A DNA stretch of 15,852 nt from JADFAK01 sp047615865 (GTDB lineage Bacteria; Bacteroidota; Bacteroidia; Flavobacteriales_D; Sanyastnellaceae). This document shows positions 4,804 through 12,951 of the stretch, one piece after another. The number at the start of each line of letters is the position of its first letter. Positions within the stretch are counted from its first letter, which is position 1. The notes beneath the pieces are model-generated. The model saw nothing but the letters and a program-made list of their open reading frames with translations, was not told the origin of the DNA and did not search any database. Location of the stretch: positions 1 to 15,852 of the forward strand of contig JBLHIB010000082.1 of NCBI GenBank assembly GCA_047615865.1, in the 5' to 3' direction. Made by a program: the position numbers and the translations under genes.

Positions 4804-7800
4804 ATGAATATCGCAATTTACTTCTATTCGCTCCTAGCTATCTTATCAACAAATCATCACCAAGATATACCGCAGGAACAATTTTCAATTTCAGAGCAAG
4901 CAGTGTCTTTATCAAATGTATCTGGTGGCGTGGCAAACGTTATTATCAACGAGATAGACAGCGACAATGCAGGATTGGACAACATGGAATTCATAGAATT
5001 GTATGGAGTTCCAGACACCCCTCTTGATGGATTGACCGTTGTGTTTTTCAATGGGGCCGATGATTTTTCATACCTAGCAATAGACTTGGATGGCATTTCA
5101 ACCAATGCTGAAGGCTTTGCACTCGTGGGCAATCCCGCCGTTCCCAATGTAGATATCACATTTGCCAATGGTGCTCTTCAAAACGGTCCGGATGCTGTAG
5201 CAGTGATCATAGGAGACGCAATCGATTACCCGAATGACACGCCTATCGACCTAGGTGTTATCATGGATGCAGTTGTATTCGTGACGGATGACTTGCCGGA
5301 CCCTGGCTTGATGGTCCTCTTGAATGATGGTCAGCTCGTAGTGAATGAATCTGCTTTAGGTAATTCTTTCGCTCACGCAAATGCGCGTATTCCGGATGGT
5401 GGAATTGCTCAGAACACAGACACATACGTCCAACAGTTGCCTACCCCGGGTTATACCAATATCCTGGAGTGCGATGGTTCGGAATTGAGCATTGTGGGAA
5501 GTATAGAGGAAGTGGCTTACGTGTGCGCCGATATTCTTGAGGCCAACGTTGAATTCTCGAATTCATCTTCTGTCGACGGAAACTACATCATGGTAATAGC
5601 CGATGCTGAGGAAAACATCCTATTTGTTGAGACCGAGCTTACGGTCGACTTTTTTAGTGCAGCCTATGGTTCATGCTACGCTTGGGGACTTTCTTATACA
5701 GGAGTTCTTGTTGAAGGCAGCATGGCAATAGGCGAGCCTATATCTGGAATTGCTTCTGACGCGTGTAGTTCTTTATCGATCAACTCAATTGAAGTCATTA
5801 AAGAAGAGTGCAATGCGCCAACTTGTGATGCGGGTATTGTTCAAGTACAAGACGGGTCAACGGATGCCGCTATATGCGTGAACAGTGACAACTCGGTTCT
5901 TTTCTTTGAACTTATTACGGATGAGGAGTTCATCTTCTTCACTTACGCCCTAACTGCAACAGACGGAACAATCATAACCGTTTTTGACGATGAGGAATAT
6001 GACTTTTCTGACGCTCCCGAAGGACCTTGCCAGGTTTGGGGATTTGCTTATTTGGGCGAACTTATTGAAGGCACTTTAGAAGAAGGAGAAAATGTTGCCG
6101 ACATGGCATCCGATGACTGTTTCGACTTGACGGAGAACTTTGTCGCCATCCAGAAAATTGAATGTACCGAAGACGGAGGATGTACCGACCTTTTCATTTC
6201 AGAGTACATTGAGGGAAGCAGCAACAACAAGGCTATTGAAATATACAACCCTACTCCATTCGACATCAACCTTGCTCCTTATGTATTGTCGACTTACAAC
6301 AATGGGGCGATCATGCCTACCAATCAGCTTAACTTGACAGGAACGCTTGCTTCTGGCGATGTGTATATCATTGCTCACTCAAGTTCATCGCCGCAAATAC
6401 TTGCTGAGGCCGACCAGACGGCAGCTGTAACATGGTACAATGGCAACGACGCCATCGTCTTGTACAACGACGGTGAGCTTATCGACATCATGGGCGTTAT
6501 TGGTGAGTATCCAGATCTAGCTTTTGACGTCAATGGAACGAGCGAAGCCATGGCCGAATATACTTTAGTGCGCAACGTATTGGTTACTGAAGGATCTACA
6601 GATTGGAGCCAAGGAACTTTCCAATGGGATGTTCATCCTTTGAACACATTTGATTTTATCGGTTCGCACACCACAGTACCCTGCAACTTCGACGAGACAC
6701 CTACCATTTCATTTGCCGAAGGCGTGGCCTATGTCCTTGAAGGAAACTTCTTGAACGTAGCGGTCGATATTACTTTCCCGCTTATTGAGGTTATTGCGGA
6801 AGTAACATACTTAGATGGAACAGCTACTGTTGGCGACGATTATGATGAAATATTTCCACTAGGCCTCACTTTTCCAATCGGAGACGGAACGTCGCAAAGT
6901 TTTACGCTTACAACCATTCAAGATGAGATTCCTGAAGAGCAGGAGTCGATCAATATTCAACTTACCGCTATCACCGAGGATGCCAATGTCTTGCTCGGCA
7001 ATATGACCATTTATATCCTAGCTTCTGACCTGACTACTCCTTTGTACGAAATTGGCCAGGTAAATCAAGAGACTGTCGAAGGCTTGGCTGATTCGCTAAC
7101 TGTACTTTGTGAATTGCGAGGAGTTGTTCATGGTGGCAATATCAATCCGCTTGGAACGCAGTTTACCTTGATCGACGGAGATGAAGGCATAGCAGTATAC
7201 AGCTTCACAGAGAACTTCGGTTACGACGTTGTTGAAGGAGACAGCGTGCATGTGATCGGAAGCATAGATCAATTCAACGGTCTTACTCAAATCGTCCCTG
7301 ACACGATTCTATACCAAGCTTCTGATGTGGCCTTGCAAGTGCCTGAATATGTTACCGACTTGGACGAGTATTCAGAATCTAGAATGGTACAATTCAAATG
7401 TATGAAGCTGGTTGATCCAACGCAATGGACCAATGAAGAGCCAGGATTCAACGTAGAAATTACCAATGGCTCTTCAACTTTTGAGCTTCGAATAGATGCC
7501 GACACAGACGTATTTGGAACCGACGTGAAATTAGGAACTTTTAATGTCGTGGGTATTGGCGGACAATTTGATTCAGAGATTCCATCTGATGAAGGCTACC
7601 AATTCATCCCACGCTACATGGAAGATCTTTCGGAAAGTGTGATTGCAGCATTTGACGCACCAACTTCATGGCTTGAGCCAGACGGAGCTATTTCTTTTGT
7701 CAACGACAGCGAAAACTACGAAACAGTGCTATGGGAATTTGGCGATTCCGAGACGAGTGAAGATGAAAATCCAGATCACCTATATGATGGTATTGGTGAA

Positions 7801-8127
7801 TTCATAGTTTCGTTGACGGCTTTTTCGAATGAAATAAACTGTTCGGATGTCACGACGCAAACAATTGAGATTATCCCAGTAGGAGTTGAGGAGTTTACAC
7901 TAGACAATTTTAAGCTTGTGCCAAACCCAGCAAGTACTGAGTTTTTCATTCAAGGCCTCACCTCAACATCTCTTGTTACGGTACATGACAATATTGGAAG
8001 AACGATCATAAGAACATCTCTACAATCAAATGAATCGATCAACACAAGTGACTGGACTATAGGTGTTTACAACGTGTCTATCCAGTCAGAATCGATGACG
8101 TTTACGAAGAAATTGATCGTACACTAG
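4804..8127 (+). CDS. Giant T9SS-secreted protein with LTD, Calx-beta, OB-like and PKD domains
   Basis: The protein has 1107 residues from the ATG at 4804; an in-frame TTG at 4783 lies inside the promoter element. The N-terminus 'MNIAIYFYSLLAILS' is hydrophobic but lacks basic residues, so it is a weak-looking signal peptide. Domains in order: lamin-tail-like (about 45-220, 'VIINEIDSD', 'MEFIELYG'); two tandem copies of a Cys-ended module of about 114 residues (223-336 and 341-454); a second lamin-tail domain (about 462-629, 'LFISEYIEGSSNNKAIEIYN'); Calx-beta (about 633-739, 'DGTATVGDDYD'); OB-like section (about 747-944, 'GTQFTLIDGDEGIAVYS'); PKD-like (about 949-1020, 'VLWEFGDSETSEDENP'); and a T9SS type A sorting domain (about 1026-1107, 'LVPNPAS' to 'KKLIVH'). 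The sorting domain implies export across the outer membrane by T9SS. No catalytic domain is visible; an adhesive or matrix role is inferred. The neighbouring minus-strand gene ends 10 bp away, leaving no room for a separate terminator. Confidence 0.92.
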   Translation: MNIAIYFYSLLAILSTNHHQDIPQEQFSISEQAVSLSNVSGGVANVIINEIDSDNAGLDNMEFIELYGVPDTPLDGLTVVFFNGADDFSYLAIDLDGISTNAEGFALVGNPAVPNVDITFANGALQNGPDAVAVIIGDAIDYPNDTPIDLGVIMDAVVFVTDDLPDPGLMVLLNDGQLVVNESALGNSFAHANARIPDGGIAQNTDTYVQQLPTPGYTNILECDGSELSIVGSIEEVAYVCADILEANVEFSNSSSVDGNYIMVIADAEENILFVETELTVDFFSAAYGSCYAWGLSYTGVLVEGSMAIGEPISGIASDACSSLSINSIEVIKEECNAPTCDAGIVQVQDGSTDAAICVNSDNSVLFFELITDEEFIFFTYALTATDGTIITVFDDEEYDFSDAPEGPCQVWGFAYLGELIEGTLEEGENVADMASDDCFDLTENFVAIQKIECTEDGGCTDLFISEYIEGSSNNKAIEIYNPTPFDINLAPYVLSTYNNGAIMPTNQLNLTGTLASGDVYIIAHSSSSPQILAEADQTAAVTWYNGNDAIVLYNDGELIDIMGVIGEYPDLAFDVNGTSEAMAEYTLVRNVLVTEGSTDWSQGTFQWDVHPLNTFDFIGSHTTVPCNFDETPTISFAEGVAYVLEGNFLNVAVDITFPLIEVIAEVTYLDGTATVGDDYDEIFPLGLTFPIGDGTSQSFTLTTIQDEIPEEQESINIQLTAITEDANVLLGNMTIYILASDLTTPLYEIGQVNQETVEGLADSLTVLCELRGVVHGGNINPLGTQFTLIDGDEGIAVYSFTENFGYDVVEGDSVHVIGSIDQFNGLTQIVPDTILYQASDVALQVPEYVTDLDEYSESRMVQFKCMKLVDPTQWTNEEPGFNVEITNGSSTFELRIDADTDVFGTDVKLGTFNVVGIGGQFDSEIPSDEGYQFIPRYMEDLSESVIAAFDAPTSWLEPDGAISFVNDSENYETVLWEFGDSETSEDENPDHLYDGIGEFIVSLTAFSNEINCSDVTTQTIEIIPVGVEEFTLDNFKLVPNPASTEFFIQGLTSTSLVTVHDNIGRTIIRTSLQSNESINTSDWTIGVYNVSIQSESMTFTKKLIVH
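5470..6165 (+). repeat. Tandem duplicated Cys-ended module of about 114 residues
   Basis: Copy A (5470-5811) and copy B (5824-6165) are each 342 bp, from a Cys-Asp start to a final E-C. Shared landmarks are a Cys about 25 residues in, then G-x-C-x-x-W-G-x-x-Y-x-G-x-L-x-E-G, then SD-x-C about 20 residues before the end ('ASDACSSL' and 'ASDDCFDL'). Copies are strongly diverged at DNA level, so the duplication is old. Confidence 0.8.
7879..8124 (+). other. T9SS type A C-terminal sorting domain
   Basis: The last roughly 80 residues contain 'LVPNPAS', 'VTVHDNIGRTI', 'DWTIGVYNVSI' and a 'TKKLIVH' end, the hallmarks of the type A sorting domain. In the known pathway this domain is recognised at the outer membrane and removed by PorU. 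Confidence 0.9.
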
Positions 8128-8137
8128 ACTGTAGTAA

Positions 8138-8629
8138 TTACGAATTGGGAAGGTAGATTTCAAACTCGACATCTGCCCCCAATTCACGTGAAGTTTGCTT
8201 GAATCCAAAAGCTTCAAGCAGCTTTATCGAGGGCGCATTATCGCATGGCGTGATGGCGGTAATTCTCTCAAGGTTTAGTGTGTACCAACCATAGTCGAGG
8301 GCCATCTCTATGGCTTCGGACATAAAGCCATTTCCGCGAAAATCGGCGTGCAGCATATAGCCAATCTCACCCACTCGATTCTCAAATCCGCGAAAGTAGC
8401 CGCACATACCGATAAGCTGTGCATCCAGAAATACGCCCCAACACAAGGTCTTCTTTTCTTGAAAACCATTGGCAAGGTTTAGGATGAGATCGGCGACTTT
8501 TTCTCTATCAGTAACCATCTTACCTCCTTTCATTGCAATGGGCAGCAATTCATCGACGCTTACAATAGACAAATCTGCCATTCGAATGCGCTGGCCTGAA
8601 ATTGAAGGAAAACTACTGGGAAAATGCAT
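8138..8629 (-). CDS. GNAT-family N-acetyltransferase (RimJ/RimL-like)
   Basis: A 163-residue cytoplasmic acetyltransferase. The acetyl-CoA-binding motif R-x-x-G-x-G/A appears as 'RGNGFMSEA' (98-106). Before it comes the usual beta-strand 'EIGYMLHADF', and after it the family's 'PCDNAPSIKLLEAFGF' (128-143), in which N131 and the helix-turn-F are typical. Many relatives acetylate protein N-termini, ribosomal proteins or small amines; the substrate cannot be read from the sequence. The ATG at 8629 lies 9 bp after the stop of the lipid kinase gene, so the two are probably cotranscribed with the kinase first. The 3' end faces the T9SS protein gene across a 10-bp gap. Confidence 0.9.
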   Translation of the reverse strand: MHFPSSFPSISGQRIRMADLSIVSVDELLPIAMKGGKMVTDREKVADLILNLANGFQEKKTLCWGVFLDAQLIGMCGYFRGFENRVGEIGYMLHADFRGNGFMSEAIEMALDYGWYTLNLERITAITPCDNAPSIKLLEAFGFKQTSRELGADVEFEIYLPNS

Positions 8630-8638
8630 GGCCTTGGT

Positions 8639-9508
8639 TTAATCTACCTCCAAAATAGATAAAGCATCTGGAACAATTTCGAGTCGGCTGGGTAAATGCA
8701 CACTGAGCTCCCCGTCTTTCTCCATTTGGCAATCGCCTTTCAACTCGATCCACGGAGCCTTGAAATACTTCACTTGAGGGATCGTCAAGGGCTCACCACG
8801 ACGCAGTTTTCCCACTTGTCGAAAATACTCCATAACCCCAATATCCCCAACGATGGTGATATCGAGCAAGCCATCACTTGGATCGGCACTTGGGGCTATG
8901 GCCAGACCGCTGCCGAAAAACTTTCCATTGGCGGCCGCGATGATTTTTGCTTTTCCTTTCCAGGACCAGTGATCGCTGTGACATTCCAAATCAACATTAC
9001 GAGCAGTGAGCAGTGTCTTGGCAATAGCACAAGTATATCTCAACTTAGATCCCATCCAAGAAGGCATCTTGTTCAAATTGACAACTGCTTGAGAGCCTAT
9101 TCCTGCATCCGCGATGTTCATGCCATACTCGACAGTTTCTCCTGAGACAATTTTGATAACGTCAACCTTCTTGAATTTGGGGTTCTCGAGTAGATGGAAG
9201 AGTTGACCAACACTGGCAGCTTGCTCAAAGGTGCGCACAAAGTCATTTCCAGTCCCAATAGGAAGTACCGCAAACTGGCGACTATCGCCAAGCATCAAGC
9301 CGTTTACGCACTCATTCACAGTACCATCTCCCCCTACCGCGACAACCATACGGTCATTTGCGCTAGCCAAAGAAGCCAATTCAATAGCATGCCCTGGTCG
9401 CTCCGTTTCCAAAATTTCCCAATCCAAAGTGGTATGGTAATTGTTGATTTCACAGGCAATATCGCGTGCTCTCCGCTTTGATGAATTAAGAATAAAGGAT
9501 ACCTTCAC
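8639..9508 (-). CDS. Diacylglycerol/lipid kinase family protein (YegS/DgkB-like)
   Basis: A 289-residue lipid kinase of the diacylglycerol kinase catalytic family, which phosphorylates a membrane lipid using ATP; the exact lipid is not determined here. The nucleotide-binding motif 'GGDGTVNE' lies at 59-66 and the second signature 'PIGTGNDFVRTF' at 83-94. I chose a GTG start at 9508 because the family homology begins there ('VKVSFILNSS'). Upstream ATGs at 9589 and 9601 would run the coding region antisense through the signal peptide of the divergent TPR gene at 9555, and the extra 27-31 residues look unlike the family. With GTG the length is normal and a 46-bp divergent intergenic region remains. 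It is followed 9 bp later by the GNAT gene. Confidence 0.9.
   Translation of the reverse strand: MKVSFILNSSKRRARDIACEINNYHTTLDWEILETERPGHAIELASLASANDRMVVAVGGDGTVNECVNGLMLGDSRQFAVLPIGTGNDFVRTFEQAASVGQLFHLLENPKFKKVDVIKIVSGETVEYGMNIADAGIGSQAVVNLNKMPSWMGSKLRYTCAIAKTLLTARNVDLECHSDHWSWKGKAKIIAAANGKFFGSGLAIAPSADPSDGLLDITIVGDIGVMEYFRQVGKLRRGEPLTIPQVKYFKAPWIELKGDCQMEKDGELSVHLPSRLEIVPDALSILEVD
9477..9507 (+). promoter_or_regulatory. Possible promoter for the TPR-PrsW operon
   Basis: TTTG (9477-9480) is followed after 19 bp by TACCTTCA (9500-9507), a near match to TAnnTTTG with differences in the last two positions. The spacing fits Bacteroidota promoters. The site overlaps the 5' end of the lipid kinase gene, and the call is tentative. 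Confidence 0.3.
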
Positions 9509-9554
9509 CTCGTCAATTATTGGGTGCAAACTAACCAAAAAATGGGTCAATAAT

Positions 9555-10778
9555 ATGCTACGATTCCTTTTCCTTTCAAGCTTGTTCATTCTTTCGCACA
9601 CGGCAAATGCCCAAGAGCGAGCAGATCAAATCATCGCCGGCTACCAATTGTTGGCCGACCAAAAATACGAAGCGAGCCTGGATTTATTCATGCTACTAAT
9701 CGACGAGGACTCCAAAGACAGCGAAGGCTGGATAGGTTGTGGTACAGTCTATTACGAAACTAAAAAGCCCAATGCAACACTCGATTACATGGGCAAGGCA
9801 CTGGAGCTAGGAGCTGATGATCCACGACCATATTACTACATAGGGCAAGTTCATTATAGCCACCGCAAATATGCCGATGCACTCAGCTCTTTTGATGCTG
9901 TTTACGCGCTTGACAGTTTGTACAGCGACATCAATTTCCTCCTTGGATCGAGTTTGGTTGAAACAGGAGACTCTTTACAAGCTGATTTATACCTCACACG
10001 TCAAATCGAACTGAGCAGTGGCCACGCATTTTCTTCTTACTATTTAGGCAAGTGGCATATGTACCAAGGTGACTTCACGACCGCTGCGGATCACATTCAA
10101 ATGGCCATCGACCAAAACCCTTCTGTCCCTCGATTCTGGTTGGCCCAAGGAGATATCTGCTTTGCTTCCGGCGAACTAGACGATGCCGCAACAGCATACT
10201 CAGGAGCCGTGTCTAGAAATCCAGATTATAGCGAAGCACGTTACCGCAGGGGGTTGACCTTCCTTTTGCAGGAAAAATTCCTTCTAGCCGAGTTGGACCT
10301 TGAAGCAGCGATCGCTCAAAAGCCAAAAGACAAAGCCATTCGAACATCTTTGGCCGACGCCACATACAGCGCAGGACACTTCGATAAGGCAGCTTCACAC
10401 TTTGAGCATTTGATGGCGCAAGAACCCAACAATATGGAATTGCTATACCGAAGAGCGCTCTCCTATTTTCATGGTAAAAAGTATATGTTGGCTCTGGACG
10501 ATTTCTCCATCCTCGCCGATGCCTACCCTACCGATCCTGCAATCCAGTTTCAGATGGGCAATTGTTATGAGCGCCTTGAAGACCTTCCAAACGCTCTTAA
10601 GTATTACGAAATGTGCTTGATCTCAGATCCTGACCAAGTGCGTGCGAAATTCAATCGGGCTTCTGTGTTGTACGGACTTGACAGAAAGAGCGAAGCTTGC
10701 GCTGTTTGGCAAGAGCTACGCGGATTGGAAATAATGCAAGAGACTGTCGAAAACACGCTTCGCGATTACTGCGAATAA
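9555..10778 (+). CDS. Secreted/periplasmic TPR-repeat protein
   Basis: The protein has 407 residues from the ATG at 9555. A clear signal peptide 'MLRFLFLSSLFILSHTANA' precedes QE, with probable cleavage after ANA. The open frame extends further upstream, but those codons are antisense to the lipid kinase and lack a signal peptide. The mature protein is almost entirely tetratricopeptide repeats, around ten or eleven 34-residue helical pairs. Examples are 'PRPYYYIGQVHYSHRKYADA', 'PSVPRFWLAQGDICFASGEL' and 'PAIQFQMGNCYERLEDLPNA'. TPR arrays are protein-binding scaffolds, and no enzymatic domain is present. The PrsW-type protease gene starts 9 bp after the stop, which suggests cotranscription and perhaps a common envelope task; that link is inference. 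Confidence 0.9.
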   Translation: MLRFLFLSSLFILSHTANAQERADQIIAGYQLLADQKYEASLDLFMLLIDEDSKDSEGWIGCGTVYYETKKPNATLDYMGKALELGADDPRPYYYIGQVHYSHRKYADALSSFDAVYALDSLYSDINFLLGSSLVETGDSLQADLYLTRQIELSSGHAFSSYYLGKWHMYQGDFTTAADHIQMAIDQNPSVPRFWLAQGDICFASGELDDAATAYSGAVSRNPDYSEARYRRGLTFLLQEKFLLAELDLEAAIAQKPKDKAIRTSLADATYSAGHFDKAASHFEHLMAQEPNNMELLYRRALSYFHGKKYMLALDDFSILADAYPTDPAIQFQMGNCYERLEDLPNALKYYEMCLISDPDQVRAKFNRASVLYGLDRKSEACAVWQELRGLEIMQETVENTLRDYCE

Positions 10779-10787
10779 TAGTCTGCG

Positions 10788-12326
10788 ATGAATCATTTAA
10801 TGATGCTTGTTGGACTTGGAGTGGGCTCCATATTTGTGTTCCTTTGGGCTCAAGACTTTATTCGAGCGTACAAGAAATCGCCGAGCCTCATGCACTTTCT
10901 CCAATCGGCCAAAACGCTTGAGACCGTTTATTTCCTGCTGCTTATCCTCATTCCGATTCGCATTGTCAATACCAGTTCTTTTGGTGGCGTACTGTCCGAT
11001 GAATCAGGTCTATTCCTTTCCCTTTTCAGTGTGATATTCGCCATTGGCATCTCCCTGTTTTGGCTGTGGTATGTGAGATCCCTTGACATGTTTGAAAAAG
11101 AACCTGTTGGCGCCCTATTATTGACCTTCCTCATGTCGTGCATCACCATCTGGTTGGTATTTCCCTACCATGACCTACTCGAACTGTTTGGCTTCGTCCT
11201 CAACGGGGAACCTTGGAATGACTGGTGGTATTGCGTAGTAGGAATCGGACTTATTGAAGAGACGGTCAAGATCATTCCGTTCTTGATCATGCTGCGACTC
11301 AGTAAAGAGGTAAACGAACCCTTTGACTACATTTTCTATGGTGCTGTAAGTGCGCTTGGATTTGCCTTCATCGAAAACATCCAATACCTCAAGGAAGGGA
11401 ATTTGGGTTCCGTTCTTGGGCGCACTCTATATGCTAGTTTGGCCCACATGTTCTTCACTAGTTTGATCACGTATGCAATGGCAATTGCCCATTACAAAAA
11501 GCCAAGGTGGAAACCTTTCGCTCTGCCTGTCATGCTCGTGGTAGCTGCAATTTTTCACGGGTTTTACGATTTCTGGTTGATCAACGATACCCTCAACATG
11601 GCTTGGGTAACCACATTGTTTTTCCTCGTAAGCATGCAGGTTTGGATGACCATGAAAAACAATCTGGTTAACCTATCCCCATTTTACTCCAACGAGTCGC
11701 TAGACTGGGAGAAGAACATGCGCTACCGCATAGTAAACGGACTCGTAACGATCTTTTACCTCGCCTATTTGGGGATTTTCCTTTTGGAGGGAATGGTTGT
11801 CGCCAATGAATTCTTGGTCTATGCCTGGACCCACAATATTTACGTTTTCTTATTCATCGCCTTGAATTTTGGGGCGCATGAAATCATTCCCGGTCATGTG
11901 GCGAATCTCATTTTTCAAAGCAACCCAATGCGTATGTTGTTGCCTCGGTTTTTCGCAAAAAGAACCAAAACGGGGAAGGAACTGCATGTGATGAAGATGC
12001 TTGACTATAGCAGCCAACCGTCCATCCACTCAAGGCTTATTGAGCAACAAATTCCCTTGAAAGGAAAATTGGGACGACGGGTAATTTACAACGATGACAG
12101 GGATTGCTACTTTTTCAACTTGGACGAACCGTGGCAGATAAATCCAGAAAAGTCGACCTCGCGACTCTTGTTGAGTAATTACAGTAGAGTCCATCGGTTG
12201 GCCGATCGCGCACTCCATGAAGTTCGCCTATTTACAATGATTTCAGAAGAGGGAAAGAGGAATGGAAAGATTCCGATAAATGATGCCCGTTTGCTCGGAA
12301 TAGCTTTAGTGAAAGGGGCTAAATAG
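10788..12326 (+). CDS. PrsW-family intramembrane metalloprotease with C-terminal extension
   Basis: A 512-residue multi-pass inner-membrane protein with about ten hydrophobic segments in residues 1-360. The four motifs of the PrsW/CAAX-like membrane protease superfamily are all present: E157-E158-x-x-K161 ('IEETVK'), F192-x-x-x-E196 ('FAFIEN'), H220 ('SLAHMFF') and H257-x-x-x-D261 ('FHGFYDF'). In Bacillus subtilis PrsW cleaves the anti-sigma factor RsiW; the substrate here is unknown. After the protease core come two more hydrophobic stretches, the motif 'HEIIPGH' (364-370) and a polar tail of about 130 residues with no domain I recognise. It is longer than many family members. It is probably cotranscribed with the TPR gene upstream (9-bp gap). 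Its last 8 bp overlap the end of the convergent methyltransferase gene. Confidence 0.88.
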   Translation: MNHLMMLVGLGVGSIFVFLWAQDFIRAYKKSPSLMHFLQSAKTLETVYFLLLILIPIRIVNTSSFGGVLSDESGLFLSLFSVIFAIGISLFWLWYVRSLDMFEKEPVGALLLTFLMSCITIWLVFPYHDLLELFGFVLNGEPWNDWWYCVVGIGLIEETVKIIPFLIMLRLSKEVNEPFDYIFYGAVSALGFAFIENIQYLKEGNLGSVLGRTLYASLAHMFFTSLITYAMAIAHYKKPRWKPFALPVMLVVAAIFHGFYDFWLINDTLNMAWVTTLFFLVSMQVWMTMKNNLVNLSPFYSNESLDWEKNMRYRIVNGLVTIFYLAYLGIFLLEGMVVANEFLVYAWTHNIYVFLFIALNFGAHEIIPGHVANLIFQSNPMRMLLPRFFAKRTKTGKELHVMKMLDYSSQPSIHSRLIEQQIPLKGKLGRRVIYNDDRDCYFFNLDEPWQINPEKSTSRLLLSNYSRVHRLADRALHEVRLFTMISEEGKRNGKIPINDARLLGIALVKGAK

Positions 12327-12945
12327 ATTTCTGTATCACCCAAGTCGTCATGCTTCTCATACGCTGGACGACTGTGGTTTTGATTGGATCAATAAGCAGT
12401 GCAGGAAATGACTTTGTGAGTTCTAAAAGCTGCTCATCATCCACAAGAAAACGTGTCGAACCATCCGGCAATCCATACACTTCATCTCCAAAAGGCTCCA
12501 CCAAGCTTTCTATCCCCACAGAAGAGGAAAGACGGGCCATAAAAACACCTCCTGGCTTCAATACACGAGCCATCTCCCCTAGCATCGAATTGAAATGGGT
12601 TTGGCTTTTTGCGAAGTGCAACACAGCAATGCTCATGACCACATCAAAGTGCGCATCAGGAAAGGGCATTTTAGCAACATCACTCAGTACGAACTTGTCC
12701 AAAGTAGAAGAAGGTGCAACACTTTCAGCAAGTGATTGCACCTTCTCAATAGCTTCTACGTCTTGATCTACTCCACTCACATCGAATCCCTGACGAAGCA
12801 TGTATTCAATGTTTCGACCGCCACCACAACCTGCGTCTAAAATGCGCTGACCATGATTTATTCGGCCTTTCAAAAGTTGGTCAAAAACGTATATATCAAT
12901 GTTCCCAAATTCCTTCTTTAATTCTTCAGTAGGATTTGAAAGCAT
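12319..12945 (-). CDS. Class I SAM-dependent methyltransferase
   Basis: A 208-residue soluble methyltransferase with a Rossmann-type SAM-binding core. Motif I is 'LDAGCGGGRN' (36-45). The acidic end of beta-2 is 'VSGVDQD' (57-62). 'FDVVMSIAVLHF' (100-111) is the usual beta-4 motif, and 'MARVLKPGG' (125-133) is the post-motif of Methyltransf_11/25 proteins. The C-terminal part is poorly distinctive, so the substrate is unknown. The start at 12945 lies 6 bp after the stop of the cupredoxin gene, suggesting one transcript. The 3' end overlaps the convergent PrsW gene by 8 bp. Confidence 0.88.
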   Translation of the reverse strand: MLSNPTEELKKEFGNIDIYVFDQLLKGRINHGQRILDAGCGGGRNIEYMLRQGFDVSGVDQDVEAIEKVQSLAESVAPSSTLDKFVLSDVAKMPFPDAHFDVVMSIAVLHFAKSQTHFNSMLGEMARVLKPGGVFMARLSSSVGIESLVEPFGDEVYGLPDGSTRFLVDDEQLLELTKSFPALLIDPIKTTVVQRMRSMTTWVIQKSI

Positions 12946-12951
12946 GGGGTA

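Noticed and set aside
9441..9554. Upstream extension of the TPR protein frame
   Set aside because: It is antisense to the lipid kinase coding region and would hide the clear signal peptide that starts at 9555.
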